Part shown: in pieces, positions 16,445 to 23,842 of the stretch
How positions within the stretch are numbered: position 1 is the stretch's first letter
How the letters are laid out: every line of letters begins with the position of its first letter
NCBI GenBank assembly: GCA_025350105.1
Contig: JANXYJ010000039.1
Span: 1 to 32,247 of the forward strand
Direction of reading: 5' to 3'
Origin: Terriglobia bacterium
Lineage (GTDB): Bacteria; Acidobacteriota; Terriglobia; Bryobacterales; Bryobacteraceae
DNA: 32,247 nt
Position numbers and translations under genes: made by a program
The notes under the pieces: model-generated
Told to the model about the DNA's origin: nothing
Databases searched by the model: none
What the model saw: only the letters and a program-made list of their open reading frames with translations

Positions 16445-16930
16445 ATGGCACAAAAATATTGCGTATTTAACCTAACCCGAGAATCGTTTCTCAGTCTTGG
16501 CGTCTCCAAGGCCGATACGGCTTGGAGCAGGCTCCGTGGGCTGCTCGGCAAACGTTATCTCAATCCGAACGACGGTTTGTGGATCGTTCCCTCACAAGGC
16601 ATTCACACCTTTGGGATGCTGTTCCCCATTGACGCGATTTATCTTGGCAAAGAAGACCTAGTGGTGGAACTGGTCGAGGGGCTTTGGCCTTTCCGCATCG
16701 GCCCGATCCGGATGGCCACGGCCAGCGTGATTGAGTTGCCGCCGCGTTCTATTCGGGCATCGCAAACCGAAGTCGGCGATCAGTTCCTAATCTGCGAACC
16801 CGAGGAGATGGCCGAGTACTTGAGACAAAGGGAAGCCTTTAAGAAGCAGGAAAGATTGGCGCAGGAGAAAGCAAGATCCGAGCGCGCTCTGCGTGTTATG
16901 GAGCGCCCCAAGGCGGCAGGCGAGAGCTAG
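16445..16930 (+). CDS. DUF192 family protein, copy 1
   Basis: DUF192 proteins (PF02643) are small beta-rich domains of unknown biochemical role. This one has the family core: RGLLGKR, DGLWIVPSQGIHTFGMLFPIDAIYL, the W/PFRIGP stretch and ASVIELPPRSI. The ATG at 16445 is chosen because the copy at 17864 begins at the same point (MTEKYCAFN against MAQKYCVFN). An open frame from 16370 would translate through the hairpin. Beyond residue 125 it carries a charged, probably helical tail rich in Lys, Glu and Arg. The typical N-terminal signal peptide of many DUF192 proteins is absent, so it is likely cytoplasmic. It is paired with a PilZ-like gene, like copy 2. Confidence 0.82.
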   Translation: MAQKYCVFNLTRESFLSLGVSKADTAWSRLRGLLGKRYLNPNDGLWIVPSQGIHTFGMLFPIDAIYLGKEDLVVELVEGLWPFRIGPIRMATASVIELPPRSIRASQTEVGDQFLICEPEEMAEYLRQREAFKKQERLAQEKARSERALRVMERPKAAGES

Positions 16931-16970
16931 AAAAAGTGCACTTGAATAGAAAGAGAGCGGCAGAAATTTC

Positions 16971-17867
16971 GTGAATCTTCCGGCGTGGTTAGTACGGCAA
17001 AAGAACCGCAGGGCGGTAGTGCGCTCCTGTAATCCTGGCATTGTCGCGTTTTTTTGGGACGGCGGCAGCCCCCGGCCTAACCGCATCCGGGACGCAAGCT
17101 TTGCCGGAGCTTATATCGAAACCGCCGGCCGCTGGTACCCAGGCACGGTTCTTTCGGTCATGCTGCAACCCCAAGATCCTCTCAACCACGCCGGTAGAGG
17201 GCCGGAATTGGTTCCGCAATTCAGCACGGTTCTTCCTATATATAGGCCAGCAGCGGAGAACAGGCCGTTGTCCGGCAGCAAGTCATCTTCATCATCTTCT
17301 TCCTTAACTTCGTCTTCCTTGGGCCTTGATGAACGCGCCAAGGGCCTGCAGGCCCCTGCAGCCATTCGTGTTACCTGCGTGGTTGTGCGCCAGGGAGACG
17401 ACGGAATCGCCGTCAAATTTCCGGCGGGTGATCATGAAAGCCCTAAACTGTTGCGCGGCTTTGTCGCAGCGTGCGTGGAATATGAAAAGGCCACACAGAT
17501 GGCCGCGGAAAACCGCAGCCGCGAGGTAAAGCGTATCGCGCCAGTTCTGCTGGATCGACCCAACGCCCAACAGAAAGGCCACGCGATCAAAGACTTCGTG
17601 GAAGATGCGGCAGCCGGCGCAGACCAAAACGTACAGCAAGATATGGACGAAGACGATGCCTGGTTGGGAGGGCCCAAGGCTTCAAGGAAACCGTCCGCGG
17701 ATGACGGCCTTCCCATCGATGACTTATTTCTAAGCGGCATCTTGAAGGACAATTCAAACGGAATTCGTTCGCAAGATCCGTTTCAAACCTACGTTCGCCC
17801 ACCAGGAAGATCCACATTGATGCGTTGGCCAAGCCCGGCGTCTGGAAGAAAGACATTTAAGCCTTGA
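16971..17867 (+). CDS. PilZ-like c-di-GMP-binding protein
   Basis: The N-terminal ~65 residues look like a PilZ domain: RAVVR (R14xxxR18), then 23 residues on DASFAG (D41xS43xxG46). These are the two canonical c-di-GMP motifs. A Ser-rich linker (about 102-118) follows, then a second half-domain IRVTCVVVRQGDDGIAVKF. The C-terminal ~120 residues are acidic and low-complexity. The start is GTG at 16971. Its TGA overlaps the TTG start of the second DUF192 gene (17864-17867), so the two are coupled. It probably senses cyclic di-GMP and reports to the pilus machine; binding is inferred from the motifs only. Confidence 0.7.
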   Translation: MNLPAWLVRQKNRRAVVRSCNPGIVAFFWDGGSPRPNRIRDASFAGAYIETAGRWYPGTVLSVMLQPQDPLNHAGRGPELVPQFSTVLPIYRPAAENRPLSGSKSSSSSSSLTSSSLGLDERAKGLQAPAAIRVTCVVVRQGDDGIAVKFPAGDHESPKLLRGFVAACVEYEKATQMAAENRSREVKRIAPVLLDRPNAQQKGHAIKDFVEDAAAGADQNVQQDMDEDDAWLGGPKASRKPSADDGLPIDDLFLSGILKDNSNGIRSQDPFQTYVRPPGRSTLMRWPSPASGRKTFKP

Positions 17868-18442
17868 CAGAAAAGTATTGTGCATTCAACGTCACCAAAG
17901 AATCGTTCCTCAGTTTCGGAATGGTTAAGGCCGACACTGCCTGGGGGCGGCTCCGCGGACTTTTAGGGAAACGCCATATGAGTTCCGATGAAGGCTTGTG
18001 GGTAATCCCCTCGCAGGGTGTCCATACCGTCGGGATGCTGTTTCCCATCGATGCGATTTATCTGGACGAAAAGCATCGCGTGATCGAGGTGGTGGAGGGG
18101 CTTAGCCCTTTTAGTATTGGTCCGCTGCGCAGAACGGCAGCCAGCGTGATTGAGCTGCCGCCACGTTCGGTTCAGTCCTCGCATACCCAGAAGGGCGACC
18201 AATTGTTGATCTGTACCGCTAGCGAAATGGCTGAATATTTGAATCGGCGGAATACGCAAAAACTGGACGAACCGACTTCGGAACATGGCATGCCGGATGA
18301 GGAAGTACCGAGCTACGTAGCACATCACGAAACGAAGGAAAGCGGCAGGGAAAAAGGAGGCACGACCGTTAATGGCCGCGTGCCGATCGCCGCCGGGCCA
18401 AAAAGAAGGGTAAGACGCAAGGCAGCGGGCCGCAGTGAATGA
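17864..18442 (+). CDS. DUF192 family protein, copy 2
   Basis: This paralogue of the 16445 gene is about 65% identical by eye over the first ~125 residues (KADTAWGRLRGLLGKR, PSQGVHTVGMLFPIDAIYL, TAASVIELPPRSV). Its tail differs: it is Glu/Lys-rich and ends in Arg/Lys-rich GPKRRVRRKAAG. The start is TTG at 17864, overlapping the preceding stop (TTGA) and supported by alignment with copy 1 and by a purine-rich GGAAGAAAG just upstream. It precedes the PilZ-TadE fusion by 167 bp, repeating the DUF192-then-PilZ order. Confidence 0.82.
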   Translation: MTEKYCAFNVTKESFLSFGMVKADTAWGRLRGLLGKRHMSSDEGLWVIPSQGVHTVGMLFPIDAIYLDEKHRVIEVVEGLSPFSIGPLRRTAASVIELPPRSVQSSHTQKGDQLLICTASEMAEYLNRRNTQKLDEPTSEHGMPDEEVPSYVAHHETKESGREKGGTTVNGRVPIAAGPKRRVRRKAAGRSE

Positions 18443-18609
18443 TATTGCAGGACAGGCTAATGAACACAGCCTAATTAACAAGACTTAGTTGACAGCACTT
18501 TGCTAACAAAACTTAGCAACAACGGTGGCCGCGAAACGAAGAGCCCGCGTGTTACTACGAATGAGATACGTTGATGCTGAACGCATAGGAGGCAGGCCAG
18601 GAGATTTAT

Positions 18610-19827
18610 ATGCGACTCCCCGCTTGGTTGCGCCAACCATCTGATCACAGAGCTGAACAAAGGGTTTCCGACCCTGGCATCGTTGCGTTCTTTTGGAGCG
18701 GAGGAATACCGCACCCCAATCCGGTGCGTCACATTGGTTATGACGGAGCGTTTATTGAAACCCAAGGGAAATGGTATGTGGGTGCGATTCTCGCCCTTAC
18801 CCTCCAGGAACAAAGGCCTGAAGTGAGCACCCCCATCCGCACCGGTTTCCGCACCGCGGCATTGCCCCGCTCTGCCTCCAAGCTGGCGCAGCCGTCCTAC
18901 CTGGATCGCCTGCGCAGTGTCTTGACATCGGCCACGCTGTTGCCGCCTCAGCCGGTAGTCGAAGACTTCGCGGACACGAAACCATCGTCTCTGCACGTAA
19001 CCTGCATGGTGTCGCGCAACGCTCCCGACGGTATCGGCGTCCAGTTCGCCAGCGATCCCGGCGGCCGTGGAAAGCTGGCGGAATTCGTCGCCACTTGTGT
19101 CCGAAACCGCAAGGCGAGGGACCTGGAACAGGACACTCAGACCGCGGCGGCCGCCCTGGTTGAAGCAGAAGCCGGACTGCCAATGCGAGACGCCGCCCAA
19201 CAAGTCCAGCCGGACCAGACTGACAGCGAGCCAGCGGCGCACGAAGAAATCGGGGCCGACTTGAACCACGCCGATTTGAATCAGCCCGGCTTGAAAAGCG
19301 AAGCCGCCGAGAGCGACCGGAATTTGCGCCTTATAAAAAAGAAAACGGCCCAAGCCGGCGAATCGCTAGTGGAATTTGCCCTGCTGCTGCCCATGCTGAT
19401 GTTTCTGGTAATCAACGTCGTCAATTGGGGCACCTACATTTACGCCTGGATCGCCGTGACCAGCGCCTCCAGAACCGCTGCGGAATACGCTGTGCTGGAC
19501 GGCGCGGCCGCCGGCAACCCCACTGCCGCCACCGCCACGCAAATTACCAACATCGTTAAGGCCGACATCGCATCATTGCTGAACGGGGCAGCGCCTACCA
19601 CGTTAAACGTCTGCCAGAATTATAACGGCACCATCACTACGGTTTTAGGCACGTGCACCGGCGTCCCAGCGGATCCGATCGCGGCCAGTTACGTACTCAC
19701 TACGGTGGACGTCGTCTATACTTACAACCCGCCCATTCCGCTATTCAAATTTCCGGGCACCGGCATCAATCTCACTCTGGCCAGCAAAACCATCAAGCGC
19801 CGGACGCAAATGAGGAGGTTGCAGTGA
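18610..19827 (+). CDS. PilZ-like domain fused to TadE-type minor pilin
   Basis: Residues 1-170 match the PilZ-like protein at 16971 (LPAWL, DPGIVAFFW.GG.P.PN, then HVTCMVSRNAPDGIGVQF). R14xxxR18 is kept, but the second motif reads H41-I-G43-Y-D-G46 instead of D-x-S-x-x-G, so c-di-GMP binding may be lost. A charged linker (170-243) leads to KKKTAQAG|ESLVEFALLLPML, a textbook TadE processing site: cut after G250, Glu at +5, then a membrane helix and a ~150-residue pseudopilin domain. The start is ATG at 18610, with AGGAGA at 18599-18604. Several in-frame TTG codons near 19261-19300 could permit a separate TadE start, but none has a clear ribosome-binding site. Confidence 0.78.
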   Translation: MRLPAWLRQPSDHRAEQRVSDPGIVAFFWSGGIPHPNPVRHIGYDGAFIETQGKWYVGAILALTLQEQRPEVSTPIRTGFRTAALPRSASKLAQPSYLDRLRSVLTSATLLPPQPVVEDFADTKPSSLHVTCMVSRNAPDGIGVQFASDPGGRGKLAEFVATCVRNRKARDLEQDTQTAAAALVEAEAGLPMRDAAQQVQPDQTDSEPAAHEEIGADLNHADLNQPGLKSEAAESDRNLRLIKKKTAQAGESLVEFALLLPMLMFLVINVVNWGTYIYAWIAVTSASRTAAEYAVLDGAAAGNPTAATATQITNIVKADIASLLNGAAPTTLNVCQNYNGTITTVLGTCTGVPADPIAASYVLTTVDVVYTYNPPIPLFKFPGTGINLTLASKTIKRRTQMRRLQ

Positions 19828-20291
19828 TTCGGAAACGAATTCACCCAAATCTACCGCGCCGCCGCAGGGGTTCAACCCTTTTCGAGTTCACCCTCTCCGC
19901 TGTCATATTGATGATGGTGATCTTCGGTATTCTTGAAATGGCCCGGCTGGTGATGGTTCTCAACGCCCTGGGCAACGGCGCCCGCGCGGGCGTCCGCTAT
20001 GCTATCGTCCACGGAGGCGATCGAACCGGCACGCTGGGCACCTCTTCCGGCCCCAGTTCTTCGGCGAATTATACGCAGGTTCAAACTGCCGCGAAAAACA
20101 TCGCAGGCGCCGCTCCGCTGAACGTCAGCAACATAACCGTGACTGTCAATTACCCGAGCGCTGGCTCCTGCAATACGCCGGGTTGTCTGGTTCAGGTAAA
20201 AGTTGCGTACCCGTACGATCCTTTCATGACCTATTTCACGTTCAGTTCGCTTACCCTGCACAGTTCCGCGGAGGGCGCGATCGTATTTTAA
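19824..20291 (+). CDS. tadE: TadE-like minor pilin / pseudopilin
   Basis: The 155-residue protein has an Arg-rich leader PRRRRG followed by STLFEFTLSAVILMMVIFGILEM. Cleavage by TadV is expected after the Gly, with Glu at +5. The remainder (about 120 residues) is a periplasmic domain with paired Cys residues (SCNTPGC). The start is GTG at 19824, with GAGGAGG at 19812-19818 and a GTGA overlap with the preceding gene. A longer frame beginning at 19653 lies inside that gene and is rejected. TadE-like proteins are minor subunits that initiate or cap pilus assembly. Confidence 0.87.
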   Translation: MIRKRIHPNLPRRRRGSTLFEFTLSAVILMMVIFGILEMARLVMVLNALGNGARAGVRYAIVHGGDRTGTLGTSSGPSSSANYTQVQTAAKNIAGAAPLNVSNITVTVNYPSAGSCNTPGCLVQVKVAYPYDPFMTYFTFSSLTLHSSAEGAIVF

Positions 20292-20305
20292 GTTTAAGGC
20301 ACAGA

Positions 20306-21820
20306 ATGAGGAACCACTTTATGAGACCCGACTTCTTGAATCACCGCAGCTTCTTGAATCACCGGAGCTTCTTGGATCGTAGAACAAGCCAAGGCGGCCA
20401 ATCCATCCTTTTGGTGCTGGTGGCCATAGGCATTGTACTGGTAGGCGCACTGGGGTTCGCGATTGATGGCGCCCAGATGTACGCCCAACGCCAGATGGCC
20501 CAAACCGCTGCCGATGCCGCCGCGCAGGCTGCGATGATGAGCATCTTTGATGGCACGAATGCCACCGAGGCCACCACTTTCGCTACCGCGACTCCCCCAG
20601 CCTCCATCACCTGTGCCATAGCCAGCTCAAGCACACCATGCGCCTTCGCTCACAATAATGGCTTCAACACCGCTGCCGACACAGTCCAGGTGGACTTCAA
20701 TCCCACGGTTGCCGCGCCGGCTGGCGTCAGCCTTTCTTCCGACGCCGTCAATTTAGTACGGGTCACCATCACGCGTACCTTGAACACAACTTTGCTCCGT
20801 TTCCTGGGGCCGGCTACTTCCAGCGTCAAAGCCACTGCAACGGCGGCCATTGTTACGGCCGTGTCGAATGTCCCCATTGTCGTTACCCATCCAACTTTGG
20901 CCAGCGCTCTTTCCAACGGTGGCTCGTCCGGAATCACCATCACCGGCGGGCCCCAACGGAGTATCCAAGTGAATTCCAGCCACGCCACGGCTTACAGTGA
21001 TCGGGGTATCGATCTGTCCGCGGCTGGGCCAAACGGCACTGGTGGAGATTTTGGTGTATTTGGCGGTCCTTCTGCTTCTAGCGGCATAACCTATGGCACC
21101 ACAGGGCACTATATCTTCCCCGCTTCGCCCATCCTCGATCCCTTGGCGAGCGTCGCGGCGCCCGTTTCTACCGGAATGCCAGCGGGGACCAGTTCTACGC
21201 CGTTGGCTTACTTGACCAGCGGATGTCCGTCGTCTGGCGCAGTTAAGAAGTCTTGCCACCTTTACACCCCCGGCGTCTGGGCGGGCGGGATTAGCGTCGC
21301 CAACGATACCGCGGTTTTTTCTCCGGGTATTTACTACCTCACCTCTGGCGGCTTTTCAAACCACAACAATGGCGACCTCTACATGGCCACCGGTTACACG
21401 GACGGAGTCAGCGGCACCAACACCGGCTGGACCAATAGTGTGCTATTCTATATTACCGGTGGCGGCAATATCGACATCGGAGCAAATTCGAACGCCACCT
21501 TGGTCGGCTCGCCAGCCGCATCCACCTACAAAGGAATGCTATTCTTTGTGGACCGCTCCTCCGTGGCCAACACACATAACATGGGCGGCGGCGGGAACAT
21601 CAACCTTACCGGGACCATTTACGCGACCAACACTCTGGCCATCATGAAAGCCACGCCTACCCAGTACCAGACTTTGAGCTTGGGCGGTGGCAGCGGCAGT
21701 TCTACTGTCACCGGCGAAATCATTGTGAGCGCCCTTTCCTTGGGCGGCAATAGTAGTATTAGTATGCTCCTGAACAGCACCACGCTTTACACCCTGCGCC
21801 AAGTAGCGCTGGTGAATTAG
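20306..21820 (+). CDS. tadG: TadG-like pilus assembly protein with repeat-rich C-terminal domain
   Basis: The N-terminus carries a Tad/TadG signature: SQGGQSILLVLVAIGIVLVGALGFAIDGAQMYAQRQMAQTAADAAAQ, given here in pieces as GGQSILLVLVAIGIVLVG then GFAIDGAQ and AADAAAQAA. The roughly 400 following residues are Gly/Ser/Thr/Asn-rich and probably form an extracytoplasmic beta-structure; no von Willebrand A motif is visible. Start: ATG at 20306 (AAGG at 20296-20299) or ATG at 20321 (GAGG at 20308-20311); the alternatives differ by five residues. The leader contains a duplicated FLNHRS unit. It lies 14 bp after tadE and is the last gene before the convergent tonB-like gene. Confidence 0.8.
   Translation: MRNHFMRPDFLNHRSFLNHRSFLDRRTSQGGQSILLVLVAIGIVLVGALGFAIDGAQMYAQRQMAQTAADAAAQAAMMSIFDGTNATEATTFATATPPASITCAIASSSTPCAFAHNNGFNTAADTVQVDFNPTVAAPAGVSLSSDAVNLVRVTITRTLNTTLLRFLGPATSSVKATATAAIVTAVSNVPIVVTHPTLASALSNGGSSGITITGGPQRSIQVNSSHATAYSDRGIDLSAAGPNGTGGDFGVFGGPSASSGITYGTTGHYIFPASPILDPLASVAAPVSTGMPAGTSSTPLAYLTSGCPSSGAVKKSCHLYTPGVWAGGISVANDTAVFSPGIYYLTSGGFSNHNNGDLYMATGYTDGVSGTNTGWTNSVLFYITGGGNIDIGANSNATLVGSPAASTYKGMLFFVDRSSVANTHNMGGGGNINLTGTIYATNTLAIMKATPTQYQTLSLGGGSGSSTVTGEIIVSALSLGGNSSISMLLNSTTLYTLRQVALVN
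20333..20386 (+). repeat. 18-bp tandem repeat in the tadG leader
   Basis: TTCTTGAATCACCGCAGC (20333-20350) is repeated at 20351-20368 with one change and in degenerate form at 20369-20386. It encodes FLNHRS-FLNHRS-FLDRRT just before the membrane helix. It is probably a recent slippage duplication that lengthens the cytoplasmic leader without disrupting the frame. Confidence 0.8.
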
Positions 21821-21942
21821 GGCAGCGGTAGCGCGACCGCCAGTGCCATGTCGCTCGGTGGAAATAGCAGTGACACCATGAACCTCCACCAGCGCCACCT
21901 CCCACACCATTCGGCAAGCGGCACTGGTGCATTGAAGGTCCT

Positions 21943-23535
21943 TTATCCTTCCTGCCGGGGGATAATCAGCAACACCTCAACCGCGGTATCCTCCCCGTCT
22001 TTCTTGGCGGGCCGGAATTGCCAGATCTCCAGAGTGCTTACTAATAAATCACGTCCACCGTAATTCACCGGAGTAATTAACTTCAACTGCTCCAATTTAC
22101 CGGCGGTATTTAACGTACCGCGTAAGATGATATATTCCTGATCGAGCAGTGAACTGTAATGCGGAGTCACCAATAAAAACGGCCATGGGGCGTCCAGATT
22201 CGGCGTTCCGCCTCTGGTGGCTGCAGCCTGTTCCAAAGCCTTCGGGAGACCGTATTGCATGATCCAATTCTTTTTCAGCCCAACCCTTAAATAGACCGTA
22301 TAAAGAATTTTCCCGCTAAGTGCCCCTTGCGCCTCGGTATAGGGCCCGGTGGCGGAGGAGCCCATCACTACCGCGCCGAATTTTCCGTCCTTCGGCAGAG
22401 TAATGCGCTTTAAGCTGGCCAATAACGGGTCCTTGGTTATCGTACCCGTAGCTGGATTGCCCGCTGTTATTTTTCCGGGTGTTATATTCCCAGGTGCTGC
22501 GTTTCCCGTCGTTGCATTTCCGGATGGTGTGCTACCCGGTCCTGAGCCAGGCGCAGGAACAGCAGCCCCAGCCGGACGTCCACCATCTCCGTCGGCTTTG
22601 CTGCCTCCGCCGTTCCCGCGATTTTCGCTTCCGCTCCCCCCACCCGTTGGAGAGGCGGGGGCCACTTGATTGGCGGGCGGAATCAGAATTGCCTCTTTCG
22701 CCAACAGCGGTACATCCGGAAGAGAGACCACGTTCGGTGACTTTATCCGTTCATTGGACGGCGGCAAGGTCGTCTGGGGAAGCTGATCCCCGTGATCGTA
22801 CGGATTCCGCACGGGCGTCGTTACCGCCGCCAACTGCGCCAAACTGGGCTGATTGTTGATGATCGACGACGACAATTGGACGTTTGCGGCTACCAGTTCA
22901 GCGTTAGGAGCGTCAATAGTGGGCTGCGCAGGTGGGTTGCGAACGGGCCGAGGCATCTTTGGCACGGGCGGCGCCGCCACCTTTACTACGGGCATCTTCT
23001 GGTTTTGCTGCGACCAAAGCACCGCCGTCGGCAGGGGCACGTTTGGTAAAGGAACCAAGTCCGGCGGCACGTCCAACTGGATCAAGGTCTGGTCGGCAGG
23101 AGGACGTTTGACAACCGGCGGCTCAAAAACCCGGGCAAGCTTCGGGGTCTTTACCGGAGCCGCCGCGGGTGGTGTGGCTGGTGGTGTCACGGGATCGGCC
23201 AGGGCTTCAGGAGCTGGCTCGGCGGACTTGGCCACTGGACTTGTGATCTTCGGCGTGGCGGGAAGCGACTTAGCCCCCGAGGAACTGGCCTTCAATGCCG
23301 GCCTCAGCGGAACATAAGGCCGAAGGTCGGTTGCCTCCAAACGCAGCCAGCGCACGGAGTAGCTTTTGGGCATGGCCGGAGTAGCGACTTCAACTGAGTC
23401 CCACTGGATTCCAGACATCAAGAAAGCGGCCATCGAGGAATGAAGAACGAGCGAAATGCCGAGGCTTACTGCGCGCCTGCGTTTCCGCTCTGGCGAAGCA
23501 TAAAACCCGCCGGTTTCCTCAGCTTCAAAGAGCAA
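21943..23535 (-). CDS. TonB-like energy-transducer protein, proline-rich
   Basis: The 530-residue protein has a short cytoplasmic N-terminus, one membrane helix (about 22-42), a long Pro/Ala/Lys-rich periplasmic stretch (about 70-335), six pentapeptide units (339-368), and a C-terminal domain. That domain ends LVSTLEIWQFRPAKKDGEDTAVEV (given as LEIWQFRPAKKDG), resembling the TonB C-terminal fold (W.F.PA...G). TonB proteins carry proton-motive energy to outer-membrane transporters; here the gene sits inside the pilus locus. No ExbB/ExbD genes are visible. It is transcribed toward tadG and divergently from cpaB. The start has no strong ribosome-binding site. A pilus-specific envelope-spanning role is possible. 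Confidence 0.65.
   Translation of the reverse strand: MLFEAEETGGFYASPERKRRRAVSLGISLVLHSSMAAFLMSGIQWDSVEVATPAMPKSYSVRWLRLEATDLRPYVPLRPALKASSSGAKSLPATPKITSPVAKSAEPAPEALADPVTPPATPPAAAPVKTPKLARVFEPPVVKRPPADQTLIQLDVPPDLVPLPNVPLPTAVLWSQQNQKMPVVKVAAPPVPKMPRPVRNPPAQPTIDAPNAELVAANVQLSSSIINNQPSLAQLAAVTTPVRNPYDHGDQLPQTTLPPSNERIKSPNVVSLPDVPLLAKEAILIPPANQVAPASPTGGGSGSENRGNGGGSKADGDGGRPAGAAVPAPGSGPGSTPSGNATTGNAAPGNITPGKITAGNPATGTITKDPLLASLKRITLPKDGKFGAVVMGSSATGPYTEAQGALSGKILYTVYLRVGLKKNWIMQYGLPKALEQAAATRGGTPNLDAPWPFLLVTPHYSSLLDQEYIILRGTLNTAGKLEQLKLITPVNYGGRDLLVSTLEIWQFRPAKKDGEDTAVEVLLIIPRQEG
22432..22521 (-). repeat. 15-bp repeat coding for G(N/K/T)xxx pentapeptides
   Basis: Six five-residue units in a row, GNATT, GNAAP, GNITP, GKITA, GNPAT and GTITK, at residues 339-368 of the TonB-like protein. 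They separate the proline-rich spacer from the C-terminal domain and probably form a flexible, length-variable linker. Confidence 0.75.
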
Positions 23536-23632
23536 TTTTTGGCCTTTCTTGTGGAACTCCTCTAAGAGTTCCAGTACTTTAGGCTAACCGATTTGTTTTG
23601 CAAGATTTATCTCGCCGGCAGGGTAACTCAGT

Positions 23633-23647
23633 GCAATTTTGTGACCG
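23633..23647 (-). promoter_or_regulatory. Candidate -24/-12 promoter of the tonB-like gene
   Basis: The minus strand reads CGGTCACAAAATTGC, followed by A, with GG and GC separated by 10 bp and TTGCA at -12. The expected transcript start near 23621 leaves a leader of about 85 nt. It lacks the first T of TGG, so it is weaker than the pilin elements. Confidence 0.45.
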
Positions 23648-23687
23648 GTTTCCGTACCCGTCGATTCAAGCGTTCTGGAAGACAGGT

Positions 23688-23703
23688 GTGTACCCGCGTA
23701 CAC
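23688..23703. promoter_or_regulatory. Inverted repeat between divergent tonB-like and cpaB genes
   Basis: GTGTAC-CCGC-GTACAC is a perfect 6-bp dyad, followed by a further GTGTAC at 23718-23723. It is centred about 80 bp upstream of the first cpaB -24 element, and its TGTA/TACA half-sites recall the TGTATACA core of the pilin sites. It may be a second form of the same activator target. The remainder of 23536-23842 shows no gene. Confidence 0.5.
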
Positions 23704-23773
23704 TTCCCCGGGGCCTTGTGTACTCGGGGCGACAGAACCAGCGCGGCCGCCACCTACTAACCGGTTGATTCGG

Positions 23774-23812
23774 TGGTTCATCGCTTGCGGGGTGCTGTGG
23801 TGACGCAATTGC
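23774..23812 (+). promoter_or_regulatory. Two candidate -24/-12 promoters of cpaB
   Basis: TGGTTCATCGCTTGC (23774-23788) and TGGTGACGCAATTGC (23798-23812) both have GG and GC spaced by 10 bp, with TGG and TTGC contexts. The first predicts a leader of about 43 nt to the cpaB ATG. The second would leave only about 19 nt, so the first is favoured. Either would place cpaB and the secretin under the same sigma factor as the pilins. Confidence 0.5.
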
Positions 23813-23842
23813 CTTGTCTAGTAGCGGAAGTTTTCCAAATTT

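Noticed and set aside
16444-16459. TGGCAC...TTGC string resembling a sigma-54 promoter at the DUF192 start
   Set aside because: The spacing between GG and GC is 12 bp, not 10, and it lies inside the coding sequence.
18489-18517. TTGACA possible -35 box before the PilZ-TadE fusion gene
   Set aside because: No acceptable -10 hexamer at 16-18 bp; the gene may be read from upstream.
21840-21927. CCAGTGCC / GGCACTGG inverted repeat between tadG and the tonB-like gene
   Set aside because: The 72-nt loop and absence of a T-tract make a bidirectional terminator unconvincing.
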